DNA of 64,000 nucleotides, taken from Candidatus Methylopumilus universalis (GTDB lineage: Bacteria; Pseudomonadota; Gammaproteobacteria; Burkholderiales; Methylophilaceae). The stretch spans positions 1 through 64,000 of the forward strand of contig CAMCXI010000009.1 in assembly GCA_945883335.1 (NCBI GenBank), read 5' to 3'. The notes beneath the pieces are model-generated. The model was not told where the DNA came from, searched no databases, and saw only the letters and a program-made list of their open reading frames with translations. Made by a program: the position numbers and the translations under genes. Of this stretch, positions 10,594 to 20,101 are shown in pieces (the stretch's first letter is position 1; each line of letters begins with the position of its first letter).

Positions 10594-11637
10594 TTAAAAC
10601 AAATCCTGTTCAGACTTACCGACTAAATCAACACGTTTTACCGCCGCAACAAACTCAGCATCTTCATGCAAATGGTCCATATCTTTTGGAGCTCGACCAC
10701 CATGCATACGGACTAATCTTGCTCGACTTGCGCCTGTCATATCCCATTTAAGGTTTGCCAATAATTCATCGGCCTTATCTGGCTGGTTGCATAAGAGCAC
10801 CATATCACACCCCGCATTTAGGGCGGCTAAAGCTCGCGCTGTGACGTCACCAGCCACCCCAGCCCCTTCCATAGAAAGGTCATCACTAAAAATCACCCCA
10901 TCAAAGCCCAAGCGCTCACGAAGCACTTTTTGCAACCAGCGCGGAGAAAACCCTGCGGGATTTTGATCCACCTTAGGATAAATAACATGGGCTGGCATAA
11001 TTGCTTGAATGCCATCATCAATCATCTGACGGAATGGCTGCATATCATTTTGCGCGATTTCATCAAACTCGCGCTGATCCACAGGAATCGCAACATGGGA
11101 ATCTGCCACTACATAACCATGCCCTGGAAAATGCTTCCCCACCGCCGGCATACCACCACGTCTAAGGCCGTGCATCAAGGCATAGGCCAATTCATGAATG
11201 GCTTGCGCTTTCACATGAAATGCACGATTCCCAATCACTTGGCTTTCGCCATAATCCATATCCAATACTGGCGTAAAGCTAAAATCCACACCATGCGCAC
11301 GTAATTCAGCGGCTAAGATCCAACCCGCTTCTTCTGCCAACGCTTTCGCTTTTTTAGGATTGTCATCCCAGATTTTTCCAAACTCACGCATAGGCGGAAT
11401 CTTCGTAAATCCATCTTTAAATCGCTGCACGCGACCACCTTCATGATCGACAGAAATTAACAACGGCGGCTGACGAACTGCATGAATACTTGCTGTCAGC
11501 GCCTTTAATTGGGATGGCGATTCAAAATTGCGCGAGAACAAAATCACGCCACCCACCAAAGGATTTTGCAATCGCTTAATATCCTCTGCGGTGAGTTCTT
11601 TTCCAACCACATCCAGCATCACTGGGCCAAGTGTCAT
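10594..11637 (-). CDS. nagZ: Beta-N-acetylhexosaminidase NagZ
   Basis: NagZ is the cytoplasmic GH3 enzyme that removes GlcNAc from 1,6-anhydro-muropeptides during peptidoglycan recycling. The 347-residue protein has the catalytic loop motif GKHFPGHG near residue 167 and the nucleophile segment FSDDLSMEGA near 245. SVDHEGGRVQRF and DFSFTPVLDMDYG are further GH3 NagZ blocks. AAGGA lies upstream of the ATG. It follows two peptide-type ABC permeases and a YkuD-domain protein by 48 bases on the same strand, which gives these neighbours a likely role in muropeptide recycling. Confidence 0.95.
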   Translation of the reverse strand: MTLGPVMLDVVGKELTAEDIKRLQNPLVGGVILFSRNFESPSQLKALTASIHAVRQPPLLISVDHEGGRVQRFKDGFTKIPPMREFGKIWDDNPKKAKALAEEAGWILAAELRAHGVDFSFTPVLDMDYGESQVIGNRAFHVKAQAIHELAYALMHGLRRGGMPAVGKHFPGHGYVVADSHVAIPVDQREFDEIAQNDMQPFRQMIDDGIQAIMPAHVIYPKVDQNPAGFSPRWLQKVLRERLGFDGVIFSDDLSMEGAGVAGDVTARALAALNAGCDMVLLCNQPDKADELLANLKWDMTGASRARLVRMHGGRAPKDMDHLHEDAEFVAAVKRVDLVGKSEQDLF

Positions 11638-11685
11638 TTTTTATCCTTTTACATCCAATTGCTTTATCCAGTTAATCTCAGTGCT

Positions 11686-12477
11686 TTATCCATGAATATC
11701 TAGATAGTCGCGCAAACGATCACCCAAAACATTTACCGCCAAAACCAGCGTCATTAAACTCAAGCCTACCGCCAACACAAAGTGTGGCGCAATCAACATA
11801 TAACGCACACCATCACGCAACATTGCGCCCCAAGAAGCATTCGGTGCTTGTATGCCCAAACCTAAAAACGACAAGCTCGCTTCAGCAATCACCAAGCCAG
11901 CCATACTGTAAGTTGCTTCCACTAGCAGAGGTGCCGCTAATAAAGGCAGCATGTGTTTTAGCATAATACGCAGCGTAGATGAACCTAAAGACTCAGCAGC
12001 CATGACATGCTGACGTTGCCTTAAAGAAAGCACCTGCGCACGGGTTAATCGAGCATAGCCTACCCACGAAGTAATACTAAGCGCCAATATCAAATTGCTC
12101 AAGCCAGCACCTAGCACTGCAGCAAAAGCAATCGCCAACAAAATGCCAGGAAAAGCCAAAAACACATCGGTAATTTGAATTAAGGTACGATCAACCCATC
12201 CGCCATAGTAGCCAGAAACCATGCCCAGCATAATCCCCACAGAGGCAGTAATAATTGTGACTAAAGCTACCACCAACAGCGACACTTGGGCACCGGCAAG
12301 CAAGCGCGGCAAAATTTCTCGACCCAAATCATCAAACCCAAGCAGATGTCCAAAAGAAGGTTTTGCCAAAATCAAATCTAAATGAATTTGATTAGGCTGA
12401 AAATCAACCAAACTTGCAACAATAGCGGCAAGCACCCACAAGGCCAATACCCAAACTGACCAATACTTTAGGCTCAT
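11686..12477 (-). CDS. Peptide-type ABC transporter permease (DppC/OppC/YejE-like)
   Basis: A 263-residue inner-membrane permease with about six transmembrane segments and a short N-terminus. The DppC-like domain begins GFDDLGREILPRLLAGAQVSL, read in two motifs, and the EAA loop that contacts the ATPase is AAESLGSSTLRIMLKHMLP. EASLSFLGLGIQAPNASWG is the classical DppC/OppC signature. The start overlaps the stop of the partner permease by 4 bases (ATGA), so the two are coupled. No ATPase or substrate-binding gene is next to them, so the complete transporter must use components encoded elsewhere. Substrate is inferred as peptides, possibly muropeptides, from the NagZ and YkuD neighbours. Confidence 0.88.
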   Translation of the reverse strand: MSLKYWSVWVLALWVLAAIVASLVDFQPNQIHLDLILAKPSFGHLLGFDDLGREILPRLLAGAQVSLLVVALVTIITASVGIMLGMVSGYYGGWVDRTLIQITDVFLAFPGILLAIAFAAVLGAGLSNLILALSITSWVGYARLTRAQVLSLRQRQHVMAAESLGSSTLRIMLKHMLPLLAAPLLVEATYSMAGLVIAEASLSFLGLGIQAPNASWGAMLRDGVRYMLIAPHFVLAVGLSLMTLVLAVNVLGDRLRDYLDIHG

Positions 12478-13385
12478 GAGGCAAATCTCACGCGGGGATC
12501 TATTTTGGTATAAATAATGTCGGTGGCTAAATTAACCATGACATAAATCAAGGCGACCACCAGCACACAAGCTTGCGTCACAGGATAGTCACGCTTTTCG
12601 ATGGACTCAACCAAAAGCCGGCCAATACCGTCCCAAGAAAATACGGTTTCGGTAATCACTGTACCTGCCAGTAAGCTACCCAGCTGCAAACCAAGCACAG
12701 TGACAATAGGCAACAATGCGGCACGTAAGGCGTGCCTTAAAATCACGGCACGTTCAGTTAAGCCTTTAGCTCTAGCTGTGCGTATAAAGTCCTCATGCAG
12801 AACTTCCAACATACTGGCGCGAGTCATTCGGGTCAAAATGGCCGCTAAACTAAAGCCCAAAGTTAAAGCAGGCAAAATAACAGCAGTGCCGCTTTCCATA
12901 CCACTCACCGGCAACAAGCCTAGCCAAAGCGCAAATATCATCATGAGCATGGGGCCCATCCAAAAATGTGGCATGGCAGAAATGGAAAGACTTAAAAGAT
13001 TCGCCAATTTGTCAGGCCATTGACTTACTTTCAGTGCGGCAACAATCCCTAAAGGCAGTCCAATTAATATGGCAAAAGATAAGGCCAACAAGGCTAATTT
13101 AGCAGTAGCAGGCAAACGCTCTGCGAGTAAATCAACAATTGGTTTTTTAGAGTGAATAGAAACGCCCAAATCGCCATGGGCAAGTTTGTTTAAATAAACG
13201 CCAAACTGCACATAAATAGGCTGATCCAAGCCAAGATCCGCACGCAGTTGCATACGATCTGCGCTGCTCGCCGACTCACCTAACATCACTTCAACAGGGT
13301 CGCCAGGCACGGCATGAACTAAAAGAAAGGTAAGTAAGACTACGCCTAATACAACGGGGACAACGCCTAACAATCGCATCATCAT
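12474..13385 (-). CDS. Peptide-type ABC transporter permease (DppB/OppB/YejB-like)
   Basis: A 303-residue inner-membrane permease, six membrane segments. The N-terminal PGDPVEVMLG and LRADLGLDQPIYVQFGVYL match the periplasmic loop of DppB/OppB, and the EAA loop reads EDFIRTARAKGLTERAVILRHALR over two motifs; GTVITETVFSWDGIGRLLVESI is the family C-terminal signature. It overlaps the YkuD gene upstream and the partner permease downstream by 4 bases each, so ykuD-permease-permease is one tightly coupled operon. It forms the heteromeric channel with the following permease. The ABC ATPases are not in this window. Confidence 0.88.
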   Translation of the reverse strand: MMMRLLGVVPVVLGVVLLTFLLVHAVPGDPVEVMLGESASSADRMQLRADLGLDQPIYVQFGVYLNKLAHGDLGVSIHSKKPIVDLLAERLPATAKLALLALSFAILIGLPLGIVAALKVSQWPDKLANLLSLSISAMPHFWMGPMLMMIFALWLGLLPVSGMESGTAVILPALTLGFSLAAILTRMTRASMLEVLHEDFIRTARAKGLTERAVILRHALRAALLPIVTVLGLQLGSLLAGTVITETVFSWDGIGRLLVESIEKRDYPVTQACVLVVALIYVMVNLATDIIYTKIDPRVRFAS

Positions 13386-13861
13386 GACTGAATATCAACC
13401 TCGGCACCAACATCCACCATATCAAACAACGCCATGATGTCAGTGTTACGCATGCGCACACAGCCATGTGAGCCAATCACGCCCATCACGTTACCATCTG
13501 GCGTGCCGTGGATGTAAATATAACGCTGCATAGTATCGACATTACCTAAACGATTGACACCCACTTCGGTGCCAGAAAGCCACAAAATGCGCGTCAAAAT
13601 CCAATCGCGGTTTGGAAATTCAGTCATGAGTGCTGGCGTGCAAATTTCACCTGTGCGGCGTCTACCGACAAAGACACTTCCTGCTGGCGCGCCCTCGCCT
13701 ATTTTGGCGCGAATGATATGCTTGCCAACAGGCGTACACCCACTATTCTTTTGACAGCCAGCACCGTTCGCAGCGGTAGAAATAGAAAAATGCAGAAGGG
13801 CTTCATCCTGTGTGTTGAACACAGTCAAAGTTTGCTGAGAAATAGAAACGACAAGACGCAT
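13382..13861 (-). CDS. YkuD-domain protein without signal peptide, probable cytoplasmic L,D-carboxypeptidase
   Basis: A 159-residue single-domain YkuD protein. The active-site motif GSHGCVRMRN (catalytic Cys, with HGTPD upstream) lies near residues 130-140. There is no signal peptide or membrane segment: the protein starts directly with the domain (MRLVVSISQQTLTVF), unlike periplasmic L,D-transpeptidases. Cytoplasmic YkuD proteins of this size are known in Acinetobacter (ElsL/LdtK), where they act as L,D-carboxypeptidases trimming recycled muropeptides. The gene is first in an operon with two peptide permeases and NagZ, which fits that role. Annotation as L,D-transpeptidase is the alternative. 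Function is inferred. Confidence 0.75.
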   Translation of the reverse strand: MRLVVSISQQTLTVFNTQDEALLHFSISTAANGAGCQKNSGCTPVGKHIIRAKIGEGAPAGSVFVGRRRTGEICTPALMTEFPNRDWILTRILWLSGTEVGVNRLGNVDTMQRYIYIHGTPDGNVMGVIGSHGCVRMRNTDIMALFDMVDVGAEVDIQS

Positions 13862-13929
13862 GAAATATAGAAATCGCTTAAAAGATTATCTAAAAGCGAT
13901 TGTAACAAGCTAAAGGGGTTTTAACAGCC

Positions 13930-14475
13930 TTAATCTTTGAGTTTGCGGCTGTGACGCCACTCCCAAGGCGGCGTTGGACTATCGTCCGCCCACAAACCAA
14001 GCTTGGCTTCTTTGGCGGCTTCTTCTAGCGAATAAAAAGATTCAAAACCTTTATCGTAATGCCGATACACCCAAGCATTTCCGCCACGCACCATCTCAGC
14101 ATTAGCATGAACGCCGTCACAAGTTACATCACCTACAGTGCGGCCATAGCGGTCTGTATTCACCACTTCGACTGTCGCTTGTTTGTTATAACAAAGCTCA
14201 GCAAGCCTTTTTTTGCCAGCTTGGCCAAAAGGCTGAGCTTTTTCAGGCGCATCAATGCCAGCAAGTCTAATCTTATGCTGTTGATTAGTATCGTCTAGCA
14301 CGGTGAGCGTATCGCCATCGGCCACGCCGACCACGTGACCCGCAATACTGCCATCTGCTGATGCAATAACAGACAGGAGTATTGCTGCGCCAAGCAAGAT
14401 AATCTTGACGTAGTTTTTACCAGTCAGCGCAGGGATCAAGCGGACTAATAGCGCCTTAGTTTTCGAGATCATCAT
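13930..14475 (-). CDS. Secreted or membrane-anchored thermonuclease-family protein
   Basis: A 181-residue staphylococcal-nuclease-like (SNase) protein. A hydrophobic segment near residues 24-40 (ILLGAAILLSVIASADG) acts as signal peptide or anchor. The OB-fold domain has the calcium/catalytic elements DGDTLTV, IRLAGIDAPEKAQPFG (first catalytic Arg and a metal-region Asp) and DRYGRTVG (Glu/Arg region). It probably cleaves DNA or RNA in the periplasm or outside the cell. The two Met codons at the start (14475 and 14472) are equivalent; the long N-terminal lead before the hydrophobic stretch is slightly unusual, and a later start at residue 22 is conceivable. Confidence 0.85.
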   Translation of the reverse strand: MMISKTKALLVRLIPALTGKNYVKIILLGAAILLSVIASADGSIAGHVVGVADGDTLTVLDDTNQQHKIRLAGIDAPEKAQPFGQAGKKRLAELCYNKQATVEVVNTDRYGRTVGDVTCDGVHANAEMVRGGNAWVYRHYDKGFESFYSLEEAAKEAKLGLWADDSPTPPWEWRHSRKLKD

Positions 14476-14535
14476 CTTTTTTCTTTAAACGCTTTACTTG
14501 CGCAACACTCCAAAAGCTTATAAGAAAAATGAATA

Positions 14536-16425
14536 CTAACTAATTAGTAAGCTATTCATGCGTTTTACAAAACTTGCAGGGTCATTGAGTTGTCCCCCTT
14601 CTGCCAATAAAGCTTGATCGAATAAAAGGTGGGCTAAGTCATTAAACTTCGCATCATCTTTTTCAACCTTCAAACGCTCAACCAGCCCATGCATTGGATT
14701 GATTTCTAGCGTTGGTTTGCTTTCAGGTGTTTTTTGACCTGCCGCTTTAAGCATGCGCTCCAAGTTGCCTGATAAGTCATTTTCACCCGCCACCAAACAA
14801 GCCGGGGAATCCGTTAATCGGTGCGTCACGCGCACTTCTTTCACTTGCTCACCCAACGTTGCTTTGACTTTATCAATCAGGTCTTTAGCCGCATCTTCTA
14901 CTTGCTTCTTGGCTTCTTTTTCAGCTTCGTCTTCCAGCTTACCTAAGTCCAAATCGCCTTTGGCGATGGATTGCAGTTTCTTACCATCAAATTCAGTTAA
15001 ACCACCTAACATCCATTCATCCACACGGTCTGAAAGCAGTAACACCTCAATACCCTTCTTACGGAAAATTTCCAAATGCGGGCTATGTTGCGCGGCAGCA
15101 AAGCTATCTGCTGTGAAGTAATAAATCGCCTCTTGACCTTCCTTCATACGAGCGATGTAGTCTTTAAAGCCTACTACTTGGGCTTCAGTGTCCAAATTGG
15201 TTGACGCAAAACGGAGCAAGCCAGCAATTTTTTCTTTATTAGCAAAGTCCTCTCCTGGGCCTTCTTTTAGCACGCGGCCAAACTCACCCCAGAATGCTTG
15301 GTATTGTTCTGGTTTGTTTTCAGCCAAATCTTCGAGTAGGCCTAATACCTTCTTCACTGAAGCAGATTTAATCGCATCAATATCTTTTGAATGCTGCAAG
15401 ATTTCACGCGACACATTGAGTGGCAAATCAGCAGAATCAATCACGCCGCGCACAAAGCGCAAATATTGTGGCATCAGCTTTTCAGCATCCTCCAAAATAA
15501 ACACCCGCTTCACGTAAAGCTTAATGCCTTGGCTACGCTCCCGGTCATACAAATCAAAAGGGGCTTTGCTTGGCACGTAAAGCAAGGAAATGTATTCCTG
15601 ATTGCCCTCTACGCGGTTATGGCTCCAAGCCAGCGGATTCTCAAAGTCATGTGAGACGTGTTTATAAAACTCTTGATATTCTTCTTCGGTGATGTCGCTT
15701 TTGCTACGCGCCCACAAAGCTGAGGCTTTATTCACGGTTTCATCTTCATCCGTTGGCACTTGCTCGCCATCTTTCCATTCAGATGCCTTCATTACAATTG
15801 GCAAAGTGATGTGGTCTGAATATTTACGGATGATGGATTTAAGTTTCCAATCATTGAGAAACTCATCTTCGCCTTCACGCAAATGCAAGACGATTTCAGT
15901 GCCACGTGTTTTCTTTTCTGCAGGCTCTAACGTAAAGTCGCCCTCACCTGCTGATTCCCATTTCACTGCTTCAGTTTCACCAGCGCGTAGTGTAGTTAAA
16001 GTCACTTTATCCGCAATGATAAAAGCTGAATAAAAACCCACACCAAACTGGCCAATCAAATTGGCATCTTTGGCTTGATCGCCAGTGAGTGAGTTAAAAA
16101 ATTCTTTCGTGCCAGATTTGGCAATCGTACCGATATTTTCGATCACTTCTGCGCGGCTCATGCCAATGCCGTTATCAGTAATCGTTAAAGTACGCGGCGC
16201 TTTATCAAAAGCAATACGAATCTTTAAATCACTATCGCCACCGTAAAGCGTGTTATCTGAAAGCGCAGAAAATCTTAATTTATCTGAAGCATCGGATGCA
16301 TTAGAAATTAACTCGCGCAAAACAATTTCTTTGTTGCTGTATAGAGAGTGAATCATCAGCTGAAGCAGTTGTTTTACTTCGGCTTGAAAACCTAAAGTTT
16401 CTTTTTTAGATGACGATTTCGCCAT
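14536..16425 (-). CDS. htpG: Hsp90 chaperone HtpG
   Basis: HtpG is the cytoplasmic ATP-dependent Hsp90 homodimer that remodels client proteins. At 629 residues it is full length. The N-terminal GHKL ATPase shows the Glu in [18 protein letters not shown] (two motifs), DNGIGMSR, and [11 protein letters not shown]; the middle domain has the catalytic Arg region around [10 protein letters not shown]; the C-terminal dimerisation domain ends with [15 protein letters not shown]. Heat-shock control is directly suggested by a sigma32-type promoter at 16467-16495, whose -35 lies in the last codons of tcdA. TTTAGGAGC precedes the ATG as ribosome-binding site. Confidence 0.97.
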   Translation of the reverse strand: MAKSSSKKETLGFQAEVKQLLQLMIHSLYSNKEIVLRELISNASDASDKLRFSALSDNTLYGGDSDLKIRIAFDKAPRTLTITDNGIGMSRAEVIENIGTIAKSGTKEFFNSLTGDQAKDANLIGQFGVGFYSAFIIADKVTLTTLRAGETEAVKWESAGEGDFTLEPAEKKTRGTEIVLHLREGEDEFLNDWKLKSIIRKYSDHITLPIVMKASEWKDGEQVPTDEDETVNKASALWARSKSDITEEEYQEFYKHVSHDFENPLAWSHNRVEGNQEYISLLYVPSKAPFDLYDRERSQGIKLYVKRVFILEDAEKLMPQYLRFVRGVIDSADLPLNVSREILQHSKDIDAIKSASVKKVLGLLEDLAENKPEQYQAFWGEFGRVLKEGPGEDFANKEKIAGLLRFASTNLDTEAQVVGFKDYIARMKEGQEAIYYFTADSFAAAQHSPHLEIFRKKGIEVLLLSDRVDEWMLGGLTEFDGKKLQSIAKGDLDLGKLEDEAEKEAKKQVEDAAKDLIDKVKATLGEQVKEVRVTHRLTDSPACLVAGENDLSGNLERMLKAAGQKTPESKPTLEINPMHGLVERLKVEKDDAKFNDLAHLLFDQALLAEGGQLNDPASFVKRMNSLLIS

Positions 16426-16466
16426 ATTGAAAGCTCCTAAATCACTGGTAAAAAAACGATAAATGT

Positions 16467-16495
16467 AAAATGGGGATGGTGGGTTTTATTTCAAG
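16467..16495 (-). promoter_or_regulatory. Sigma32 (heat-shock) promoter of htpG
   Basis: On the minus strand: CTTGAA (16495-16490), a 14-base spacer, then CCCCATTTT (16475-16467). This matches the E. coli RpoH consensus CTTGAA N13-15 CCCCATnT almost perfectly. It sits 40-70 bases upstream of the htpG start, and the -35 overlaps the terminal Leu-Lys codons and stop of tcdA. Confidence 0.88.
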
Positions 16496-17283
16496 AGCTG
16501 ATTTAAAACGATAGCTGCGGCAGCCATACCAAATGGCGCAGTGACACAAACTGATGAGCCATAGCCAGCACAGTTTAAGCCTGTAATAGCAGTTTCAACT
16601 TCACAACTTTGTTCGATTTCAGCATTAGGTTGCAAGACTTGCTCATCTGAATAAACCGCTGTGATACCAAACTTAGCTGCGCTCTTTTTGGCGCTGGTTG
16701 GCGCTTTAGGAAAGCCATGGTCACGGCGCAGTTGATTACGCACTTTCGCAAGCAATCTGTCGCCTACCACTTGAGACAAATCACCCTGCTTAATTTTAGT
16801 TGGATCTAACCTGCCACCGGCGCCGCCAACAGTGACCAGTTGAATATTATTTTTCTTGCAATAGGCGGCAATCGCCACTTTGGCTCTAGCATCATCAATG
16901 GCATCTAGCACCATATCAAAGCCACTATTTAGCATTTCAGCCACATTTTCTGGTGTCACAAACTCTTCAATCTCTTGAACCACACAAGCAGGGTTAATCG
17001 CCTTAATACGCTGTGCCATGGCAGTCACCTTAGCCATCCCAAAAATACCATCTATTGCGTGGAGTTGGCGGTTTACATTGGATTCAGCAATGTTATCTAA
17101 ATCAATCAGCGTGATGTGTCCAACAGCGCTTCGCGCCAAAGCTTCAACCGCCCAGGATCCCACACCGCCTATACCAATGATGCAAGCATGGGCAGTTTGA
17201 AGCTTAGCTAAACCTTGCTCTCCGTATAAACGACGAACGCCGCTAAAGCGACGTTCATAATCTGGTGAATCACTTTGGACCAT
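16486..17283 (-). CDS. tcdA: tRNA threonylcarbamoyladenosine dehydratase
   Basis: TcdA (CsdL/YgdL) is an E1-like enzyme that uses ATP to cyclise t6A37 of tRNAs to ct6A. The 265-residue protein has the adenylation-domain nucleotide loop IIGIGGVGSWAVEALARS near residues 35-52, IDLDNIAESNVNRQ with the conserved Asp and Arg, and DAIDDARAKVAI. The C-terminal segment GYGSSVCVTAPFGMAAAA includes the conserved Cys region. The C-terminal half distinguishes TcdA from MoeB/ThiF, as does the RLYG start. It is 2 bases downstream of acpS, so it ends the rpoE-to-acpS gene run. Its last codons contain the htpG -35 element. Confidence 0.92.
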   Translation of the reverse strand: MVQSDSPDYERRFSGVRRLYGEQGLAKLQTAHACIIGIGGVGSWAVEALARSAVGHITLIDLDNIAESNVNRQLHAIDGIFGMAKVTAMAQRIKAINPACVVQEIEEFVTPENVAEMLNSGFDMVLDAIDDARAKVAIAAYCKKNNIQLVTVGGAGGRLDPTKIKQGDLSQVVGDRLLAKVRNQLRRDHGFPKAPTSAKKSAAKFGITAVYSDEQVLQPNAEIEQSCEVETAITGLNCAGYGSSVCVTAPFGMAAAAIVLNQLLK

Positions 17284-17285
17284 AT

Positions 17286-17663
17286 TTACTTTTCTAACAC
17301 AACAAAAGCGGTTGCAAACGCTTTTTCATCTGAAATAGAAAGGTGAGCAAACTTTATGTTCTTTGTTTCTAAACATGCTTGCAATTCATGCGCAAAATCA
17401 AATACTGGCTTACCTAAATCGTCATGACCCACGCCAATATTCTCAAAGGTGGCTGGCTTGCGAATGCCGGTTCCAAGTGCTTTAGCAAAGGCCTCTTTGG
17501 CGGCAAAACGTTTAGCTAAGAAACGTGCTTTTGTATTCGATAGTTGAAATTCTTGCATCTCGCGCTCACTCAATACACGCATCGCAAAATGATCGCCAAA
17601 GCGGTCTAGCGAATCTTGAATTCGCGCCACTTCAACTAAGTCTGTGCCAACGCCGTAAATCAT
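17286..17663 (-). CDS. acpS: Holo-[acyl-carrier-protein] synthase
   Basis: AcpS transfers 4'-phosphopantetheine from CoA to acyl carrier protein. The 125-residue protein has the two phosphopantetheinyl transferase motifs: GVGTDLVEVARI with the metal-binding Asp near residue 8, and RFLAKRFAAKEAFAKALGTG with the Glu ligand near 58. Length is normal. It lies 3 bases downstream of pdxJ, the order conserved from E. coli to pseudomonads. Confidence 0.96.
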   Translation of the reverse strand: MIYGVGTDLVEVARIQDSLDRFGDHFAMRVLSEREMQEFQLSNTKARFLAKRFAAKEAFAKALGTGIRKPATFENIGVGHDDLGKPVFDFAHELQACLETKNIKFAHLSISDEKAFATAFVVLEK

Positions 17664-17666
17664 CGT

Positions 17667-18404
17667 CTAGCGAGACGCCTCAACCATTAGGGCTTTCATT
17701 TCACGCACTGCGTATTCCCAACCAACAAACACAGCATGTGCGACAATGGCGTGACCAATGTTAAGTTCTTCAATGCCAGGAATAGACGCGATTTGATGCA
17801 CATTATGGATATTCAAACCGTGCCCCGCGTTCACCACCAAGCCCAAAGACAAAGCATGGGCTGTCGCTTCTTGAATACGTACTAATTCTTTAGCTTGCTC
17901 AACGCATTCGCTATCTGCAAACTTACCTGTGTGGATCTCTATGACAGGAGCACCAGCGGCTTTGGCCGCATTGATTTGAACTATATCTGGGGCGATGAAT
18001 AATGAAACACGGATGCCCGCATCAGCCAATGTTTTACAAACCGCTTTAACTCGCGCTAAATTACCCGCCACTTCAAGGCCACCCTCTGTAGTGCGCTCTT
18101 CTCGGCGTTCAGGTACTAAGCAAACGTCTTGTGGTTTTAATTCTAAAGCGATGCCAACCATTTCATCGGTAACCGCCATTTCAAAGTTCATTTTCGTTTG
18201 TAACAATGGGCGAAGCGCATAAACGTCAGCATCTTGAATATGGCGTCTATCTTCACGCAAGTGAATAGTAATGCTATCAGCACCGGCTTCTTCAGCACGT
18301 AACGCGGCTTGCACCACGCTTGGGTACTTTGTGCCACGCGCTTGGCGCAAAGTGGCTACGTGGTCAATATTCACGCCTAATTTAATGTTGGTGCTTGCCA
18401 TCAT
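17667..18404 (-). CDS. pdxJ: Pyridoxine 5'-phosphate synthase
   Basis: PdxJ condenses 1-deoxy-D-xylulose 5-phosphate with 3-amino-2-oxopropyl phosphate to form pyridoxine 5'-phosphate. The 245-residue TIM barrel carries the family start [46 protein letters not shown] and NAGHGLN motifs. The first ATG (18404) overlaps the recO stop (ATGA), and a second ATG follows at once; both give essentially the same protein. Coupled translation with recO is likely. Confidence 0.97.
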   Translation of the reverse strand: MMASTNIKLGVNIDHVATLRQARGTKYPSVVQAALRAEEAGADSITIHLREDRRHIQDADVYALRPLLQTKMNFEMAVTDEMVGIALELKPQDVCLVPERREERTTEGGLEVAGNLARVKAVCKTLADAGIRVSLFIAPDIVQINAAKAAGAPVIEIHTGKFADSECVEQAKELVRIQEATAHALSLGLVVNAGHGLNIHNVHQIASIPGIEELNIGHAIVAHAVFVGWEYAVREMKALMVEASR

Positions 18405-19132
18405 AAATCCTGTAAATCGATTAAAAGTTGTCTGGTATGCAGTGGCTTATCACCCAAATAATGCGCCATTAAAAGCCGCATTAACTGCTTACTTTGTTGC
18501 TGAGTTTGTAAGTCAGCGTAGTCATCCTGCGCCATGTCTAGCAAGGTTTTACCCGACAATTGTACGCCATTTTCTTGGTAGTCATGCCTGAGTGATACGG
18601 GCCCAACTTCTGGCACATAGTAGTATTGGGCTTCGGCAGTCACCGCCTCATCGCGAATATTGTGCGCTAAAGGCACAGCGTAACCCAAGGCTTGCAATAG
18701 TCGTAACTCAAAGCGGCGCAGAATATTGGCTGAGTCATCAGGCGCTAGCGAAAGCAATTTCAGTGTTTGCGTGTATTCATCAAACAAGGCTTCGTGAGCA
18801 TCTTCACGCGGCAACAAACGTAGCAATAGCTCATTGAGATAAAAGCCACACATCAAGGCCTCGCCCTGAAGCATTAACAAGCCCGCATACCACTCAAGAG
18901 AATGCAGCGTTTTAAGCTCTAACTTGCCTGACCATGCGCCGAGCAAGGGCTGAAATGACTGCAACATGCCTCGCATTGCAGAACGCGGCCTTCTTGCACC
19001 TTTTGCTACCGCTGATACCCGCCCAAAATCACGGGTGAAAAGTTCAACGACGAGACTGGTCTCTTTAAAAGGATATGTGTGCAGCACATAGACGGGCTGA
19101 TTATCCTGACGCGTGATACTGCTAACCGCCAT
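18401..19132 (-). CDS. recO: DNA repair protein RecO
   Basis: RecO works with RecR (and RecF) to load RecA onto SSB-covered single-stranded DNA. The 243-residue protein has an N-terminal OB fold ([36 protein letters not shown], read in pieces), followed by a helical domain that includes [12 protein letters not shown] and [12 protein letters not shown], both typical. The N-terminal QPVYVLH start and the length match E. coli RecO (242). It lies between era (9 bases) and pdxJ (4-base overlap). Confidence 0.93.
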   Translation of the reverse strand: MAVSSITRQDNQPVYVLHTYPFKETSLVVELFTRDFGRVSAVAKGARRPRSAMRGMLQSFQPLLGAWSGKLELKTLHSLEWYAGLLMLQGEALMCGFYLNELLLRLLPREDAHEALFDEYTQTLKLLSLAPDDSANILRRFELRLLQALGYAVPLAHNIRDEAVTAEAQYYYVPEVGPVSLRHDYQENGVQLSGKTLLDMAQDDYADLQTQQQSKQLMRLLMAHYLGDKPLHTRQLLIDLQDL

Positions 19133-19141
19133 GTGAAATGC

Positions 19142-20032
19142 CTAATAACCCAAACTCTTGAGCGCACGTTCATCATCCGCCCAACCGCCTTTTACTTTCA
19201 CCCACGTTTCAAGCCAAACTTTACCGTCAAACAGCTTTTCCATGTCTTGACGCGCTTCGGTCGAAATCTTCTTGAGCTTCTCGCCGCCCTTACCAATCAG
19301 CATCGGCTTTTGGCTTTCTTTGTCCACAATAAATGCCGCATGAATGCGGCGCAAATTGCCTTCCATTTCAAACTTTTCAATTTCAACGGTAATGCCGTAT
19401 GGCACTTCCTCACCAAGAAATCGAAAAGCTTTTTCGCGGAGCAATTCTGCCGCTAAGAAACGTTCATTTTTATCGGTAATTTCATCTTCACCATAAATGG
19501 CCGCTTGCTCGGGAAGATGCTCACGCACAGCGCTCAACAACTCATCAAGGTACAAGCTCTTTTTAGCACTCACAGGCACAATCGCAGCAAATGGAAACAA
19601 CAAGTCAAAGTCTTGAATCAGCGGCAACAAGTTACCTTTGTCTCCCATCAAGTCAGCCTTATTTACAACCAGCAAGACTGGCTTATCTTTAGGCAATAAA
19701 TTCAAGACGATTTTATCGGCATCGCCAAGATGCATAGGCTCAATCACAAAGAGAACCACATCAACCTCATTAAGCACTTGAGTCACGGTTTTATTGAGTG
19801 TTTTGTTCAGTGCATTAATATGCTTTTGTTGAAAGCCTGGGGTGTCCACAAACAAAAATTGCGTATCTTCGGTAGTATGAATACCAAGCAAACGATGACG
19901 CGTTGTTTGGGCTTTGCGTGAGGTAATACTGAGCTTCATTCCCATAATGTGGTTGAGCAACGTTGACTTGCCAACGTTGGGTCGACCTACAATGGCAACA
20001 GTGCCACAACGGAATGGGAGTTTTTGAATCAT
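19142..20032 (-). CDS. era: GTPase Era
   Basis: Era is an essential GTPase that binds the 3' end of 16S rRNA and helps 30S assembly. The 296-residue protein shows G1 GRPNVGKST, the switch region TTRHRLLGI, G3 DTPGF, G4 NKAD and G5 VSAKK; the C-terminal KH domain contains GKGGEKLKKIS. Length is normal. It follows rnc by about 70 bases in the conserved lepB-rnc-era-recO order. Confidence 0.97.
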   Translation of the reverse strand: MIQKLPFRCGTVAIVGRPNVGKSTLLNHIMGMKLSITSRKAQTTRHRLLGIHTTEDTQFLFVDTPGFQQKHINALNKTLNKTVTQVLNEVDVVLFVIEPMHLGDADKIVLNLLPKDKPVLLVVNKADLMGDKGNLLPLIQDFDLLFPFAAIVPVSAKKSLYLDELLSAVREHLPEQAAIYGEDEITDKNERFLAAELLREKAFRFLGEEVPYGITVEIEKFEMEGNLRRIHAAFIVDKESQKPMLIGKGGEKLKKISTEARQDMEKLFDGKVWLETWVKVKGGWADDERALKSLGY

Positions 20033-20101
20033 GTTTATGCTTTCACTATACTTTCTATTTCAGATTTTCGCGATTTAACATTTTCGCTTTTACGCAAATG
20101 T

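Noticed and set aside
12601-13023. 140-codon open frame antisense to the DppB-like permease
   Set aside because: It has no recognisable domain and lies wholly within a conserved gene in the opposite direction; it mirrors the coding bias of the permease.
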